From contig CAVTAP010000021.1 of the NCBI GenBank assembly GCA_963732695.1, positions 310,001 to 374,000 of the forward strand: a DNA stretch of 64,000 nt, in the 5' to 3' direction. This stretch comes from CADEDH01 sp963732695 (GTDB taxonomy: Bacteria > Actinomycetota > Acidimicrobiia > Acidimicrobiales > SZUA-35). Shown here piece after piece: positions 40,707 to 49,706 of the stretch. Each line of letters starts with the position of its first letter. Position 1 is the stretch's first letter. The position numbers and the translations under genes are program-made. The notes below the pieces were generated by a model that saw only the letters and a list, made by a program, of their open reading frames with translations, was not told where the DNA came from and searched no databases.

Positions 40707-42716
40707 GACAACTCCTCCCGCCCGGCGTAGTGGGCCAGGGCCTCAGGGTTGGCCAGCGCCTCCAGATTCTTCACCGGGCGGCCGTGCACCACCTCGGTGA
40801 CGGCCAGCTCCACGATCTTGCCCGACCGGGTTCGGGGGATGTCGGGCACCTCGGCGATCACGGCCGGCACATGGCGGGGCGAGCACTTGGCCCGCAGATC
40901 GGCCCGGATCCGGGCCCGGAGATCGTCGTCGAGCACGGCGCCGGGAGCCAGGCGCACGAACAACACGATCCGGGTGTCGCCGTCCCACTGCTGGCCGATG
41001 GCCAGGGCCTCGGCCACCTCGTCGAGCTGTTCCACCACCCGGTAGACCTCGGCCGTGCCGATCCGCACCCCCGAGGCGTTGAGGGTGGCGTCGGACCGGC
41101 CGTAGATGATCATTCCGCCCCGCTCGGTCCACGAGGCGTAGTCGCCGTGGGCCCAGACCCCGGGGAACCGCTCGAAGTAGGCGGCCCGGTAGCGGCTGCC
41201 GTCGGGGTCGCCCCAGAACTCGAGGGGCATCGACGGGAACGGCAGGGTGCACGCCAGCTCGCCCTTCACGTCGGGGCCCAGGGGCCGGCCGCCGTCGTCG
41301 AGCACCTCGATGGCCATGCCCAGGCCCCGCGTCTGGATCTCGCCGGCGTAGACCGGGCCGGTGGGGTCGCCCAGCACCAGGCAACCGCACAGGTCGGTAC
41401 CGCCCGAGATCGAGGCCAGGTGCACGTCGGCCTTCACCGCTTCGTAGATCCAGGCGAAGCCCTCGTGGCTGAGGGGCGAGCCGGTGGAGCAGATCGAGCG
41501 CAGCGACCGGTAGGCCCACCGGTCGGCCGGCCGGGCCCCCGACTTCATCACGCTGTCGATGTACTTGGCCGACACCCCGAGCAGGGTGACGTCGAGCTCG
41601 TCGGCCACCCCGAACAGGGCGGCCGGCTCCGGCACCCCCGGGTTGCCGTCGTAGAGCACGATCGTGGCCCCGCAGGCCAGCGCCGACACCAGCCAGTTCC
41701 ACATCATCCACCCGCAGGTGGTGAAGTACAGGACCCGGTCGCCGGCCCGGATGTCGCAGTGGAGCCGCTGCTCGCTCAGGTGCTTGAGCAACACGCCGCC
41801 GGCCCGGTGCACGATGCACTTGGGCTTCCCCGTGGTGCCCGACGAGTACAGGATGAACAGCGGGTGATCGAACGGCAGCAGGCGGAACGTCAGCTCGGCC
41901 CCGGCGTGGCGGGCCAGGGCGTCGCTCCAGCGCTCCAGGCCGCCGGCGGCGCCGGGCCCCTCGGCCCGGGCCAGATCGGGGGCATCGCTCAGGCACCCCA
42001 CCACCACGGTGCTGGCCAGGCTCGGGAGCTGGGCCCGGATCTCGGCCAGCCGGTCCAGACAGTCGAACGACTTCCCCCCGTAGTGGTAGCCGTCGGCCGC
42101 CACCAGCACCGTCGGCTCGATCTGACCGAACCGGTCGACCACCCCGTCCACCCCGAAGTCGGACGAGGTGGAGCTGAACACGGCCCCGATCGAGGCGGCG
42201 GCCAGGAACGTCACCACGGTCTCGGGCACGTGCGGCATCCACGCCGCCACCCGGTCGCCGGGGCCCACCCCGGCCTCGGTCAGCACGGCGGCCATGGCCG
42301 CCACGTCGGCCCGCAGCTCGTTCCACGTGATCCGGCGCCGTGAGCCGTCCTCCTGGCCGGCCACGATGGCCACCTCGTCCGCCCCCGGCCGATCGGCCAG
42401 CAGGTTCTGGGCGACGTTGAGCTCGGCCCCCAGGCAGAAGCGGGCCTCCCAGAGCTCGCCTCCCGGCCGGTACCCCTCGGTACCGGGGGTGCCGATGACC
42501 CCGCACCAGTCCCACAGGGCGGACCAGAACCGGCCCGGCTCGTCGACCGACCACCGCCACAGGTCGGCCTGCCCGGCGCTGCCCGGGAGTACAGCGCCGA
42601 TCGGCGCTGCCCGGGAGTACAGCGTGCCGGAACTCTTCGAGCTGGGTGGCGGCCGCCCGCTCGGGGCTCGGACGCCACAGGGGGGCGACGGCTGACGTGG
42701 TCTCGGCACCGCTCAT
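40703..42716 (-). CDS. acsA: Acetoacetyl-CoA synthetase with a 5' frame disruption
   Basis: An ANL-superfamily ligase activating acetoacetate with ATP and CoA. YSSGTTGKPK (AMP motif), the TGSPLSHEGFAWIYEAVK region, GGTDLCG and the C-terminal PRTRSGKIVELAVTEVV lysine motif with the acetoacetyl-CoA synthetase pattern (LWRWSVDEPGRFWSALWDW) are clear. The normal start (MSGAETTSAVAPLWRPSPER, ATG 42716, with TAGCCT 7 nt upstream) is in a different frame from the rest. A 28-bp tandem duplication at about 42574-42624 causes the shift; removing one copy restores a continuous protein through FRHAVLPGSAGQADLWRW. Either a mutated gene, restart at a downstream codon, or an assembly error. The stop overlaps the phosphatase start. 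Confidence 0.88.
42574..42624. repeat. 28-bp tandem duplication inside acsA
   Basis: A 23-nt sequence beginning CGGCGCTGCCCGGGAGTACA occurs twice, separated by CCGAT, giving a 28-bp unit. Because 28 is not a multiple of three it shifts the acsA frame. Confidence 0.9.
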
Positions 42717-42723
42717 GGGGGCC

Positions 42724-42729
42724 AGGCTA
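42724..42729 (-). promoter_or_regulatory. -10 element (TAGCCT) before acsA
   Basis: TAGCCT on the minus strand ends 7 nt before the ATG at 42716, supporting that codon as the original start. Confidence 0.4.
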
Positions 42730-42893
42730 GCCAGCGGGAGCAGGGCCCCGAAGTCCCGTCGGGGTGGGGGCGGTGGCGCTAGCCTGGGCCGATCAGCCGA
42801 CGACACGCAGCCAGCGCCGGGCGACGAGCGGGCCATCGATCGGGCCCCCGTCGCCGATCGCCTGCGGCCCGCAGGGGCCCCGGGCGCTCACTG

Positions 42894-44012
42894 TTGCTGG
42901 CCACACCCATCGTGGCCGCCGTGCTCGCCCTGTTCGCTCTGGCCGCCGGCAACGACCTGTCCGACCTCCGGGTCGAGGCCGGCGGCTCCGGTTCCGGTTC
43001 CGGTCCGGACGCCACCACCACGGCCACCACCGCCCCCGACGACGATGGGGCCGGGGTGCCACCGTCGGGTACCGGATCGACGCTGGCCGGTGCCGGTACC
43101 GGTGGCGGCGCAGTGCCCGGTGACGGCCAGGGCGGCACGGGTCAGCCCGGTGTGGGCGGCCTGGCCCCCGGGGGCGGGGTCGTGACCGCGTCCACCGAGG
43201 CCAACGGCGGCGCCGGCGTGCTGGGCTCGACCACCACGGCCCTGGGCGGCCTCACCGGGATCCCGGTCGACACCGGGCTCGACGCCACCGGCACCACGGT
43301 CGAGGGCTCCACCGACGGCTCGGTCCCCGGCGAAGGCCAGACCGGTGCCACTGTGGGCGAGGACGGGTCGGGCGGTTCGACGGCGTCCGCCGTCAGCACC
43401 ACCAGCGCCTCGTCGGACGGGCAGGGGGCGGGAGCCGGCGGGTCGACCAACAGCACCACCGCCGTCACCCGACGGGGTGGCAACGGCTCGTCGAGCGGCC
43501 TGGTCGCCACCCTGCGCCTGGTGGCCCTCATCGTCGCCTTCGGTGCCTCGGCCGCCGGCGTGGCCTGGTTGACCGCCTCGCTGGTACGGGCCGTCCTCAC
43601 CGGCCGCCGCCAACGTCGCCCCGACGAGGACGACGACGATGACGGCGACCTCGAAGCCCTGGTGGTGATCGACCACGCCTCCGCCGGTTGGACCCTGGAG
43701 CAGCTCCGGCGCCGGTTGGAGGCCGAGCGCGACCCCCGCCTGGCCATCCGGGAGGCGTACTCGGTGGTGGAGTCGGGCTTCGGCATCGGGGGTGGGCTGG
43801 CCCGGCGCCGCACCGAGACCGCCCTGCAGTACCTGGAGCGCACGCTGGGCATGATCGACGGCGGCACCAAGCCGCTCCGGGTCCTGACGGGCCTGTTCCT
43901 CCTGGCCCGGTTCTCCAACCGGCCCATGAACGAGGCCATGCGGCGGGCCGCCATCGACGCCGTGGTGGAGCTGCAGGCCCGCTTCCGGGCGGCCGAGGAG
44001 ATGGCGGCGTGA
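42894..44012 (+). CDS. DUF4129-type membrane protein, first gene of the MoxR operon
   Basis: A 372-residue protein. A hydrophobic segment opens it (about 3-20), followed by a ~175-residue Gly/Thr/Ser/Ala low-complexity extracytoplasmic region, a second transmembrane helix (about 207-232) and an acidic run (EDDDDDDGD). The cytoplasmic end (about 265-355) is DUF4129-like: PRLAIREAYSVVESGFG and TALQYLERTLGMI. DUF4129 proteins accompany MoxR ATPases and DUF58 proteins, as here. The TTG at 42894 is the only start codon in frame after the preceding stop, so this start is weak. The stop overlaps the next start (GTGA). Confidence 0.75.
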   Translation: MLATPIVAAVLALFALAAGNDLSDLRVEAGGSGSGSGPDATTTATTAPDDDGAGVPPSGTGSTLAGAGTGGGAVPGDGQGGTGQPGVGGLAPGGGVVTASTEANGGAGVLGSTTTALGGLTGIPVDTGLDATGTTVEGSTDGSVPGEGQTGATVGEDGSGGSTASAVSTTSASSDGQGAGAGGSTNSTTAVTRRGGNGSSSGLVATLRLVALIVAFGASAAGVAWLTASLVRAVLTGRRQRRPDEDDDDDGDLEALVVIDHASAGWTLEQLRRRLEAERDPRLAIREAYSVVESGFGIGGGLARRRTETALQYLERTLGMIDGGTKPLRVLTGLFLLARFSNRPMNEAMRRAAIDAVVELQARFRAAEEMAA

Positions 44013-44515
44013 CCCCGGTGGCGATCGCCGTGGCCGTGGCCGCCGCCGTGGCGGTGGGCGCCGTGATCTGGGTGGTCTACATCCTGTTCGACATCGGCTC
44101 CGACGGCCTCGGCGCCGGCCCCTGGTCCCGGCCCGACGTGAACCAGGTCCACAGCCGGCTCCCGGCCGACTTCGTCGGCCTGTGGTCGCTGTTCGGCTCC
44201 CGCTCGATCAACGCCCTCGCCGGGTCGCGGGAATCGGCCGTGCGTCGCCTCGACCGGCTCGAGGCCCACCTGCGGGGCGTCCCCTACGATGCCGACGCCG
44301 CCCCCGGGGCCACGTCGGTGCCGGCCTCGTTCGACGACGGCTGGCTCGAAGCCCGCGTCGAGCTACTGGAGCACCTGGCCGGGCTCCAACCGTCGCCCGC
44401 TCCCACCCCCTACCCTGGTGAGCCGGCCCCCGGGCCCGCCCGCTCCGCCGCTGGCAACCGGCCTGGCGCCGGGCCCCCGCCACCCCCCACCCAACCCGCC
44501 CGAGGACAGCGATGA
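44009..44515 (+). CDS. Hypothetical membrane protein of the MoxR operon
   Basis: A 168-residue protein with a single N-terminal transmembrane helix (about 3-27, VAIAVAVAAAVAVGAVIWVV), a folded middle (LPADFVGLWSLFGSRSINAL; ESAVRRLDRLEAHLRGV; WLEARVELLEHLAGL) and a Pro-rich tail. No family recognised. GAGGAG lies 8-13 nt before the GTG, which overlaps the stop of the DUF4129 gene by 4 bp. The stop in turn overlaps an ATG (44512) that may be the true start of the MoxR gene. Confidence 0.75.
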   Translation: MTPVAIAVAVAAAVAVGAVIWVVYILFDIGSDGLGAGPWSRPDVNQVHSRLPADFVGLWSLFGSRSINALAGSRESAVRRLDRLEAHLRGVPYDADAAPGATSVPASFDDGWLEARVELLEHLAGLQPSPAPTPYPGEPAPGPARSAAGNRPGAGPPPPPTQPARGQR

Positions 44516-44578
44516 ACGACCGCAACCTCCCCCCGCGCCCGCTGGGCTCGGGCCCGCTCGCCGCCGCCGGCGCCACCC

Positions 44579-45595
44579 GTGCGCCCCAGCCTCAGCCCAC
44601 CCGGGCCTCGGAGAGCCCCGACCGACCAGTTCTCGGTCGACACCGTGGTGCGCTGGAGCCAGGCCGTGATCAGAGAGCTGGAGCGGGCCGTGCTGGGCAA
44701 GCGGGAGGTGCTGCACCTGGTGCTCACCGGCGTGCTGGCCGACGGCCACATCCTGCTGGAGGACGTGCCGGGCCTGGCCAAGACGCTGATCGCCCGGTCC
44801 ATGGCCACCGTCACCGGCCTCGACTTCTCCCGGGTGCAGTTCACCCCCGACCTGGTGCCGGGCGACATCACCGGTTCCACCGTGCTCGACCTCCAGACCC
44901 GCCAGCCCCTGTTCCGGCCGGGCCCGATCTTCGCCAACCTGGTGTTGGGCGACGAGATCAACCGGGCCCCTCCCAAGACCCAGGCCGCCCTGCTGGAGGC
45001 CATGGAGGAGCGCCAGGTCACGATCGACGGTGTGAGCCGTCCCCTGCCCGCCCCCTTCCTCGTGATCGCCACCCAGAACCCGATCGAATCGGCCGGCACC
45101 TATCCCCTGCCCGAGGCCCAGCTCGACCGGTTCCTGCTCAAGTTCGGCATCGGCTACCCCAGCATCGATCAGGAGTCCGAGATGCTGGTGCGCCGTGCCG
45201 AGCGCCAGCAGGAGCAGGTGGTGCTGAGCCCGGTGGCCGACCGCACGGTCCTGGGCCGGCTCCAGAAGGTGGTGGAGGCGATCTACGTCGACCCGGCGGT
45301 GGCCAACTACATGGTGCGCCTGGTCGACGCCACCCGGCAGTCGGCCCGGACCCAGTCCGGCGCCTCCCCCCGGGGATCGCTGGCCCTGCTCAAGTCGGCC
45401 CGGGCCTGGGCCGCCATGTCGGGCCGTGACTTCGTTACCCCGGAGGACGTTCAGGTGGTGGCTGCCCCGGCGCTGGCCCACCGGCTCATGCTCCGTCCCG
45501 ACGAGTGGCTGCGGGGTGTGACGGCCGAGCAGGTGGTGGGCGAGTGCCTGGCTCAGACTCCGCTGCCCCGGGCGGTGGAGGAACGGGCCGGGTGA
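44579..45595 (+). CDS. MoxR-family AAA+ ATPase
   Basis: A 338-residue AAA+ ATPase that, in this family, acts as a chaperone for maturing protein complexes. Walker A is EDVPGLAKTLIARS, Walker B LVLGDEINRAPPKTQAALLE, sensor 1 FLVIATQNPIESAGTYPLPEAQLDRF; the C-terminal lid has SPRGSLALLKSARAWAAM. Start is a problem: the ATG at 44512, which overlaps the previous stop (ATGA) and gives a plausible Pro-rich N-terminus, is in another frame and would need a one-base shift before about 44640; the in-frame alternative GTG 44579 has no ribosome-binding site. The stop overlaps the DUF58 start. Confidence 0.93.
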   Translation: MRPSLSPPGPRRAPTDQFSVDTVVRWSQAVIRELERAVLGKREVLHLVLTGVLADGHILLEDVPGLAKTLIARSMATVTGLDFSRVQFTPDLVPGDITGSTVLDLQTRQPLFRPGPIFANLVLGDEINRAPPKTQAALLEAMEERQVTIDGVSRPLPAPFLVIATQNPIESAGTYPLPEAQLDRFLLKFGIGYPSIDQESEMLVRRAERQQEQVVLSPVADRTVLGRLQKVVEAIYVDPAVANYMVRLVDATRQSARTQSGASPRGSLALLKSARAWAAMSGRDFVTPEDVQVVAAPALAHRLMLRPDEWLRGVTAEQVVGECLAQTPLPRAVEERAG

Positions 45596-47043
45596 GCACG
45601 GGGGGCCGGGTGAGCACAGAGGCGGCTCCCGCCGGCCTCGACCTCGACGACCTGGAGGGCCTCGACGCCTTCGGGCCCGACGGGCCGCTGGCGGCGCCGG
45701 CACGGACCCACCAGCTCGAGTCGCCGGTGGAGCTCAGCCCCGGCGCCCGCATCACCACTCCCACCCCCCTGTTCTTCGCCAACGGGCTCCTGGCCCTGTG
45801 CGCGCTGGTCGCGGCCCTGGCTCTGCAACGGCCGGAGCTCCTGGCCCTCGGCGCCCCGGCCCTCGTGCTCCTGACCGTCGGCCTGCTCGACGGCGGCTAC
45901 CCGTCGGTCGCCGTCCGGGCCGCCATGGACACCCCCCGGGCTCTGGAGGGCGACGACACCCGCCTCCGGATCACCCTGACGACCGATGTCGACGTCGGCC
46001 TGGCCGAGCTGGAGATGGGTCTGGCCCCGGCCTTCCGGGCCAAGGGGGCCCAACGCCATGTGGTGGCGGTACGCCGGGGCCGTCCCCGCACGGTGGAGCT
46101 CCATCTGGTTCCGCTGAACTGGGGGGTGCTGGAGCTGCCCACGTTCACCATTCGCACCCGGCGCAGCTCGGGGCTGTTCGCCTCCAGCGTGCAGTACCGC
46201 TGCATCAGCACGCTCCGGGTCCACATCAACGAGGAGCCGGCCCGCACCCCGCTGGAACCCACCGCCTTCCGCCGGGTGGTGGGCAGCCACCTGGCCACCG
46301 AGCGGGGCGAGGGCTGCGAGATCGCCGACATCCGCCCCTACCAGCCCGGTGACCGGCTGCAGACGATCAACTGGCGGATCTCGGCCCGTTTCGACGAGCC
46401 GTGGGTGACGCTTCGCCACCCCGACCGGTCCACCACCGTGGTGCTCGTCCTCGACGCCCACGCCAACTACGCCAGCGACGGCCAGGACACCCTGCGCCGC
46501 TCGGTGCGGGCCGCCATGGGCCTGGCCCGCCTCCACCTCAACGCCCAGGACCAGGTGGGGCTGCTCCTCACCGGTCAGGGCCGGCGCTGGATCCGGCCCC
46601 AGCTGGGCATCAGCCACTTCGCCACGATCGCCGACGCCCTGCTCGACCTGTCCACCAACGACTGGGCCGAGCACCAGCACCGGCGGGAGCGGCTCGACCG
46701 CTTCGTCCCGGTCGACGCCGTGGTGATCGCCATCTCCCCCCTGCTCAACGACACCTTCGGCCATCTGCTCGAGCCGCTTCTGGCCCGGGGCCAGCAGGTG
46801 AACGTGATCGAGCCCCGGTACGAGCTGCCGTCGGGCATCCAGGTGCGGTCGCGGGACGACAACGGCGACCCGGCGATCGCCCGCCGGGTGTTCGAGCTGG
46901 AGCAGCACCTCCGGCGCCGGGCCCTGGCCGACCTGGGGGCCGCGGTGTCGCCCTGGGTGGACGGCGAGCCCATCGAGTCGACCCTGTTCCGATCCCGCCA
47001 GGCCCACCGGGGCCGGGCCCTCCCCCTCCGGGTGCGCCGATGA
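45592..47043 (+). CDS. DUF58 domain protein (MoxR partner)
   Basis: A 483-residue protein. Two hydrophobic helices (about 60-80 and 83-103) anchor it, then a beta-rich segment (LEGDDTRLRITLTTDVDVGL) and the DUF58 core with its hallmark EIADIRPYQPGDRLQTINWR at about 239-258, followed by a von Willebrand A-like fold (VVLVLDAHANYAS with a DxD-type metal position, and VVIAISPLLND). DUF58 proteins pair with MoxR in many bacteria and are thought to act in complex assembly or envelope integrity. GGAGG lies 10-15 nt before the GTG at 45592, which overlaps the MoxR stop; GTG 45610 is an alternative. Confidence 0.92.
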   Translation: MSTGGRVSTEAAPAGLDLDDLEGLDAFGPDGPLAAPARTHQLESPVELSPGARITTPTPLFFANGLLALCALVAALALQRPELLALGAPALVLLTVGLLDGGYPSVAVRAAMDTPRALEGDDTRLRITLTTDVDVGLAELEMGLAPAFRAKGAQRHVVAVRRGRPRTVELHLVPLNWGVLELPTFTIRTRRSSGLFASSVQYRCISTLRVHINEEPARTPLEPTAFRRVVGSHLATERGEGCEIADIRPYQPGDRLQTINWRISARFDEPWVTLRHPDRSTTVVLVLDAHANYASDGQDTLRRSVRAAMGLARLHLNAQDQVGLLLTGQGRRWIRPQLGISHFATIADALLDLSTNDWAEHQHRRERLDRFVPVDAVVIAISPLLNDTFGHLLEPLLARGQQVNVIEPRYELPSGIQVRSRDDNGDPAIARRVFELEQHLRRRALADLGAAVSPWVDGEPIESTLFRSRQAHRGRALPLRVRR

Positions 47044-47582
47044 TCGACCTGGCCCGCCGGGCCGCCGTCCTGGCCATCTGGGTGGCCGGCCTCGGGGTGG
47101 TGGCCGCCGTGGCCCTGGCCGGGGTGTCGGTGCTGGTGCCGGTGGCTCTGGTGGGGGCCATCGGTTTCGCCGTGGGCGTCTGGTACGGCCAGGGGTTCGT
47201 CACCGCCATCGGCCTGTGCGCGGTGGCCCTGCCGGCCGCCATCGCCGCCCCCCGCACGCTGCCCGGCTACGCCGCCGTGATCGGCATGGGTGTGGCGGCC
47301 AGCCTGGCGCTGGTGGTGGCCGACGCCTCCTGGTGGCTGCGGCGCGACCCGCAGGTGGATCCGGCCGTGGCCCGGGGCCTGATACGGACGTATCTGCCGG
47401 TGTGGGCCGTGGCCACCCTGCTGGGGGCGGGAGCCGTGGCCGTGGGCCAGAAGGGCCCCAGCACGATCTGGCTGCTGCCGGCGGCCATCGTCGTGGCCGC
47501 CGGGCTGGTGGGGGCGGCGGCCGCCGTCACCCGGGGCCGCCACCGCCGCCACGACCCCCTGTCCGACATCCGCCGGGGCTGA
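47040..47582 (+). CDS. Membrane protein, last gene of the MoxR operon
   Basis: A 180-residue protein with about five hydrophobic helices (first at 8-30, last at 145-168) and a basic C-terminus (TRGRHRRHDPLSDIRRG). No family recognised. The ATG overlaps the DUF58 stop (ATGA), so translation is coupled; it is the last of five overlapping genes. A long inverted repeat lies 25 bp after the stop. Confidence 0.75.
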   Translation: MIDLARRAAVLAIWVAGLGVVAAVALAGVSVLVPVALVGAIGFAVGVWYGQGFVTAIGLCAVALPAAIAAPRTLPGYAAVIGMGVAASLALVVADASWWLRRDPQVDPAVARGLIRTYLPVWAVATLLGAGAVAVGQKGPSTIWLLPAAIVVAAGLVGAAAAVTRGRHRRHDPLSDIRRG

Positions 47583-47606
47583 GGACTCCCAACCCTGCCG
47601 AGAAGC

Positions 47607-47655
47607 CGAACTGTGGCGCCAGCGCGCGAAATACAACAGCACGCGCCACAGTTCG
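47607..47655. terminator. 13-bp inverted repeat between convergent genes
   Basis: CGAACTGTGGCGC (47607-47619) and its perfect complement GCGCCACAGTTCG (47643-47655) are separated by 23 nt. It lies between the end of the MoxR operon and the end of nagA, so a bidirectional terminator is likely, though the loop is long and no U-tract is seen. Confidence 0.45.
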
Positions 47656-47673
47656 CAGGAAGGTCAGAAGGGT

Positions 47674-48807
47674 TCAGGACCGGCGGGCGCCGCGACGGTC
47701 GACCACGAGTTGGCCGGCCACGAACGTGAGCACCACCCGGTTGGCCTCGTCGAGGGCCACCAGGTCGGCCCGGCGGCCGAGCTCGATCCGGCCCCGGTCG
47801 GTGAGGCCGAGGCACTGGGCCGGCACCTCGGTGGCGGCGCCCACGGCGGCTTCCAGTGAGCAGCCGGTGAAGGCCATCACGTTGCGCACGGCGGTGTCGA
47901 GCCCGATGGCGGAACCGGCCAGCGTGCCGTCGAACAGGCGGACGGCGTCGCCGGTGGCGTCGGCCGCCTGGGTTCCCATCGCCACCACGGCGTCGCTGGT
48001 GAGGATCAGCCGGCCTTCGGCCAGCCGCCAGGCCAACGCCACCATGTCGGGGGCGACGTGGACGCCATCAGCGATGAGGCCGATGTAGCTCGGCTCCAGC
48101 AGGAAGCCGGCCGCAGCGCCGGCTTTGCGGTGGTGGAGGCCCGACATGGCGTTGAACAGGTGGGTGCCCATGGTGGCCCCCGCCGCCAGGGCGGCCCGGA
48201 TCTGGTCGGCCGTGGCCTCCGTGTGGCCGCACGACACCACCACCCCCCGCTCGGTGAGCGTGCGGATCAGCTCGGTGGCCCCCCGCAGCTCGGGGGCCAG
48301 GGTCACGAGACGGACCCCGTCGGCCGGGGTGTAGTCGGCCGGGGCCTCGGCCGGGACCGGCTGGAGCAGCTCCCGGGAGTGGGCCCCGTGGCGTGACGGC
48401 GCCAGCCACGGCCCCTCGAAGTGCCAGCCCAGGGCGTCGGCCCCCATGTAGTCGGCCCGGGCCGGGGGGCCGGCCCGCCAGATGCTCAGCGCTTCCCGGC
48501 GCCGGGCGAAGCCGTTGGTGGTGAGGGTGGGCAGGAAGGAGGTGACCCCCACCTCGGTCAGCCGACGGGCCAGGGCCCACAGGGTGGCCGGCTCCCGCTG
48601 GAGGTCGTGACCCCACCCGCCGTTGACCTGAAGCTCGATGAAGCCGGGCACGATGCGGAGCCCGGACGCGTCGAGGACGGCTCCCCGACCGTCGCTGCCG
48701 TCGGAGATGAGGCCGTCCACCACGCTCAGATCGAACTCCTGCCACCCGGCCGGGGTCAGGATGTCGGCGCCACAGATCAGGTATGAGCTCGGGCTCGGTT
48801 CCGCCAA
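47674..48807 (-). CDS. nagA: N-acetylglucosamine-6-phosphate deacetylase
   Basis: A 377-residue amidohydrolase removing acetate from GlcNAc-6-P in amino-sugar and cell-wall recycling. The family pattern is clear: IVPGFIELQVNGGWGHDL, FEGPWLAPSRHGAH with the metal-binding glutamate, CGHTEATADQI and GTHLFNAMSGLHHR with metal histidines, ILTSDAVVAMG with the catalytic aspartate, and the C-terminal GRIELGRRADLVAL. The TTG at 48807 has GGGAG about 8 nt upstream. No nagB in this window. Non-coding sequence of ~210 bp separates it from the next upstream gene; the hairpin pair at 48982-49018 is there. Confidence 0.92.
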   Translation of the reverse strand: MAEPSPSSYLICGADILTPAGWQEFDLSVVDGLISDGSDGRGAVLDASGLRIVPGFIELQVNGGWGHDLQREPATLWALARRLTEVGVTSFLPTLTTNGFARRREALSIWRAGPPARADYMGADALGWHFEGPWLAPSRHGAHSRELLQPVPAEAPADYTPADGVRLVTLAPELRGATELIRTLTERGVVVSCGHTEATADQIRAALAAGATMGTHLFNAMSGLHHRKAGAAAGFLLEPSYIGLIADGVHVAPDMVALAWRLAEGRLILTSDAVVAMGTQAADATGDAVRLFDGTLAGSAIGLDTAVRNVMAFTGCSLEAAVGAATEVPAQCLGLTDRGRIELGRRADLVALDEANRVVLTFVAGQLVVDRRGARRS

Positions 48808-48981
48808 CCGACTACTCCCGTCGCTAGCCGCGGGCCCGGCCCGACCGGGCCGCCACGGGGCGTGGCGGGTCGGGGGCCAGGGGTCGGAGGCTGGGGGGCG
48901 CGATCACGCCGTAGATGTTGCCACAGATTCCCGTGATTCGGATGACCTGTTCGGGAGGTGTCGATCAACCGGCGTCGCGGT

Positions 48982-49018
48982 GTTCGCCGCAGGCGAACCC
49001 GAGGAACCCGAAGGGTTC
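48982..49018. repeat. GTTCGCC and GAACCC hairpins at the end of the DsbA-like gene
   Basis: GTTCGCC-GCA-GGCGAAC (48982-48998) and GAACCC-GAA-GGGTTC (about 49004-49018); the second overlaps the stop codon of the minus-strand DsbA-like gene. Confidence 0.7.
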
Positions 49019-49706
49019 ACGCCAGCTCCAACGTCCGCTCCAGCACCTTCAGGAACAGGTCGGGCTCCTGGGCCCCGGGCACGGCCAGGCGGCCGTCGAA
49101 CACGTAGGTGGGGACGCTGGTTATGCCGTTGTCGAGGGCGAACTCCAGATCCTCGGTGACGTGCCCTCCCCCCAGGGAGCCGTCGAGCCAGCGCCGGGCC
49201 TCGTCGGCGTCGAGGCCCACCTCGGCCGCCAGCTCCACCAGCACGTCGGGGTCGCCGATGGCCAGGCCGTCGGTGAAGTAGGCGGCCAGCAACCGCTCCT
49301 TCATGGCGTCCTGCAAACCCCGCTCCTCGGCCAGGGCCAGGAGCTGGTGGGCCAGCAGGGTGTTGGCCCGCAGGGCCCGGTCCATGTTGAACTCGAGCCC
49401 CTCCTTGGCCGCCTCGCCCGACACCCGTTCGATGATCGACGCCGCCGCCTCCGGCCCGCCGAACTTCTTGGCGTACGCCTCCTTCACCGGCTGCGACACG
49501 CCGGCCGGGGCCGTGGGGTCGAGCTGGAAGGCCCGGAACCGGACGTCGACGCCGGCGGTGGGGTGGGCCGCCCGGAAGGCGTCGAGCGCTTTCTCGAACC
49601 GGCGCTTACCGATGTAGCACCAGGGGCAGACCACGTCGGAGAAGATCTCCACCGTGATCGTCGTGCCCCTGGCGTCGGGCCGCTGGCCGGTGGTCTCGTT
49701 GCTCAT
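49017..49706 (-). CDS. DsbA-family oxidoreductase, FrnE-like
   Basis: A 229-residue cytosolic thioredoxin-fold protein with an inserted helical domain. The redox motif Cys27-Pro-Trp-Cys30 (DVVCPWCYIGKRRF) is followed by FRAFQLDPTAPAG, the long helical insert, and the cis-proline loop GITSVPTYVFDGRLAVPGAQ, all typical of FrnE/DsbA. No signal peptide. Members are thiol oxidoreductases or isomerases linked to oxidative stress or polyketide clusters. The ATG overlaps the stop of the acyl-CoA ligase gene (ATGA). Confidence 0.92.
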   Translation of the reverse strand: MSNETTGQRPDARGTTITVEIFSDVVCPWCYIGKRRFEKALDAFRAAHPTAGVDVRFRAFQLDPTAPAGVSQPVKEAYAKKFGGPEAAASIIERVSGEAAKEGLEFNMDRALRANTLLAHQLLALAEERGLQDAMKERLLAAYFTDGLAIGDPDVLVELAAEVGLDADEARRWLDGSLGGGHVTEDLEFALDNGITSVPTYVFDGRLAVPGAQEPDLFLKVLERTLELA

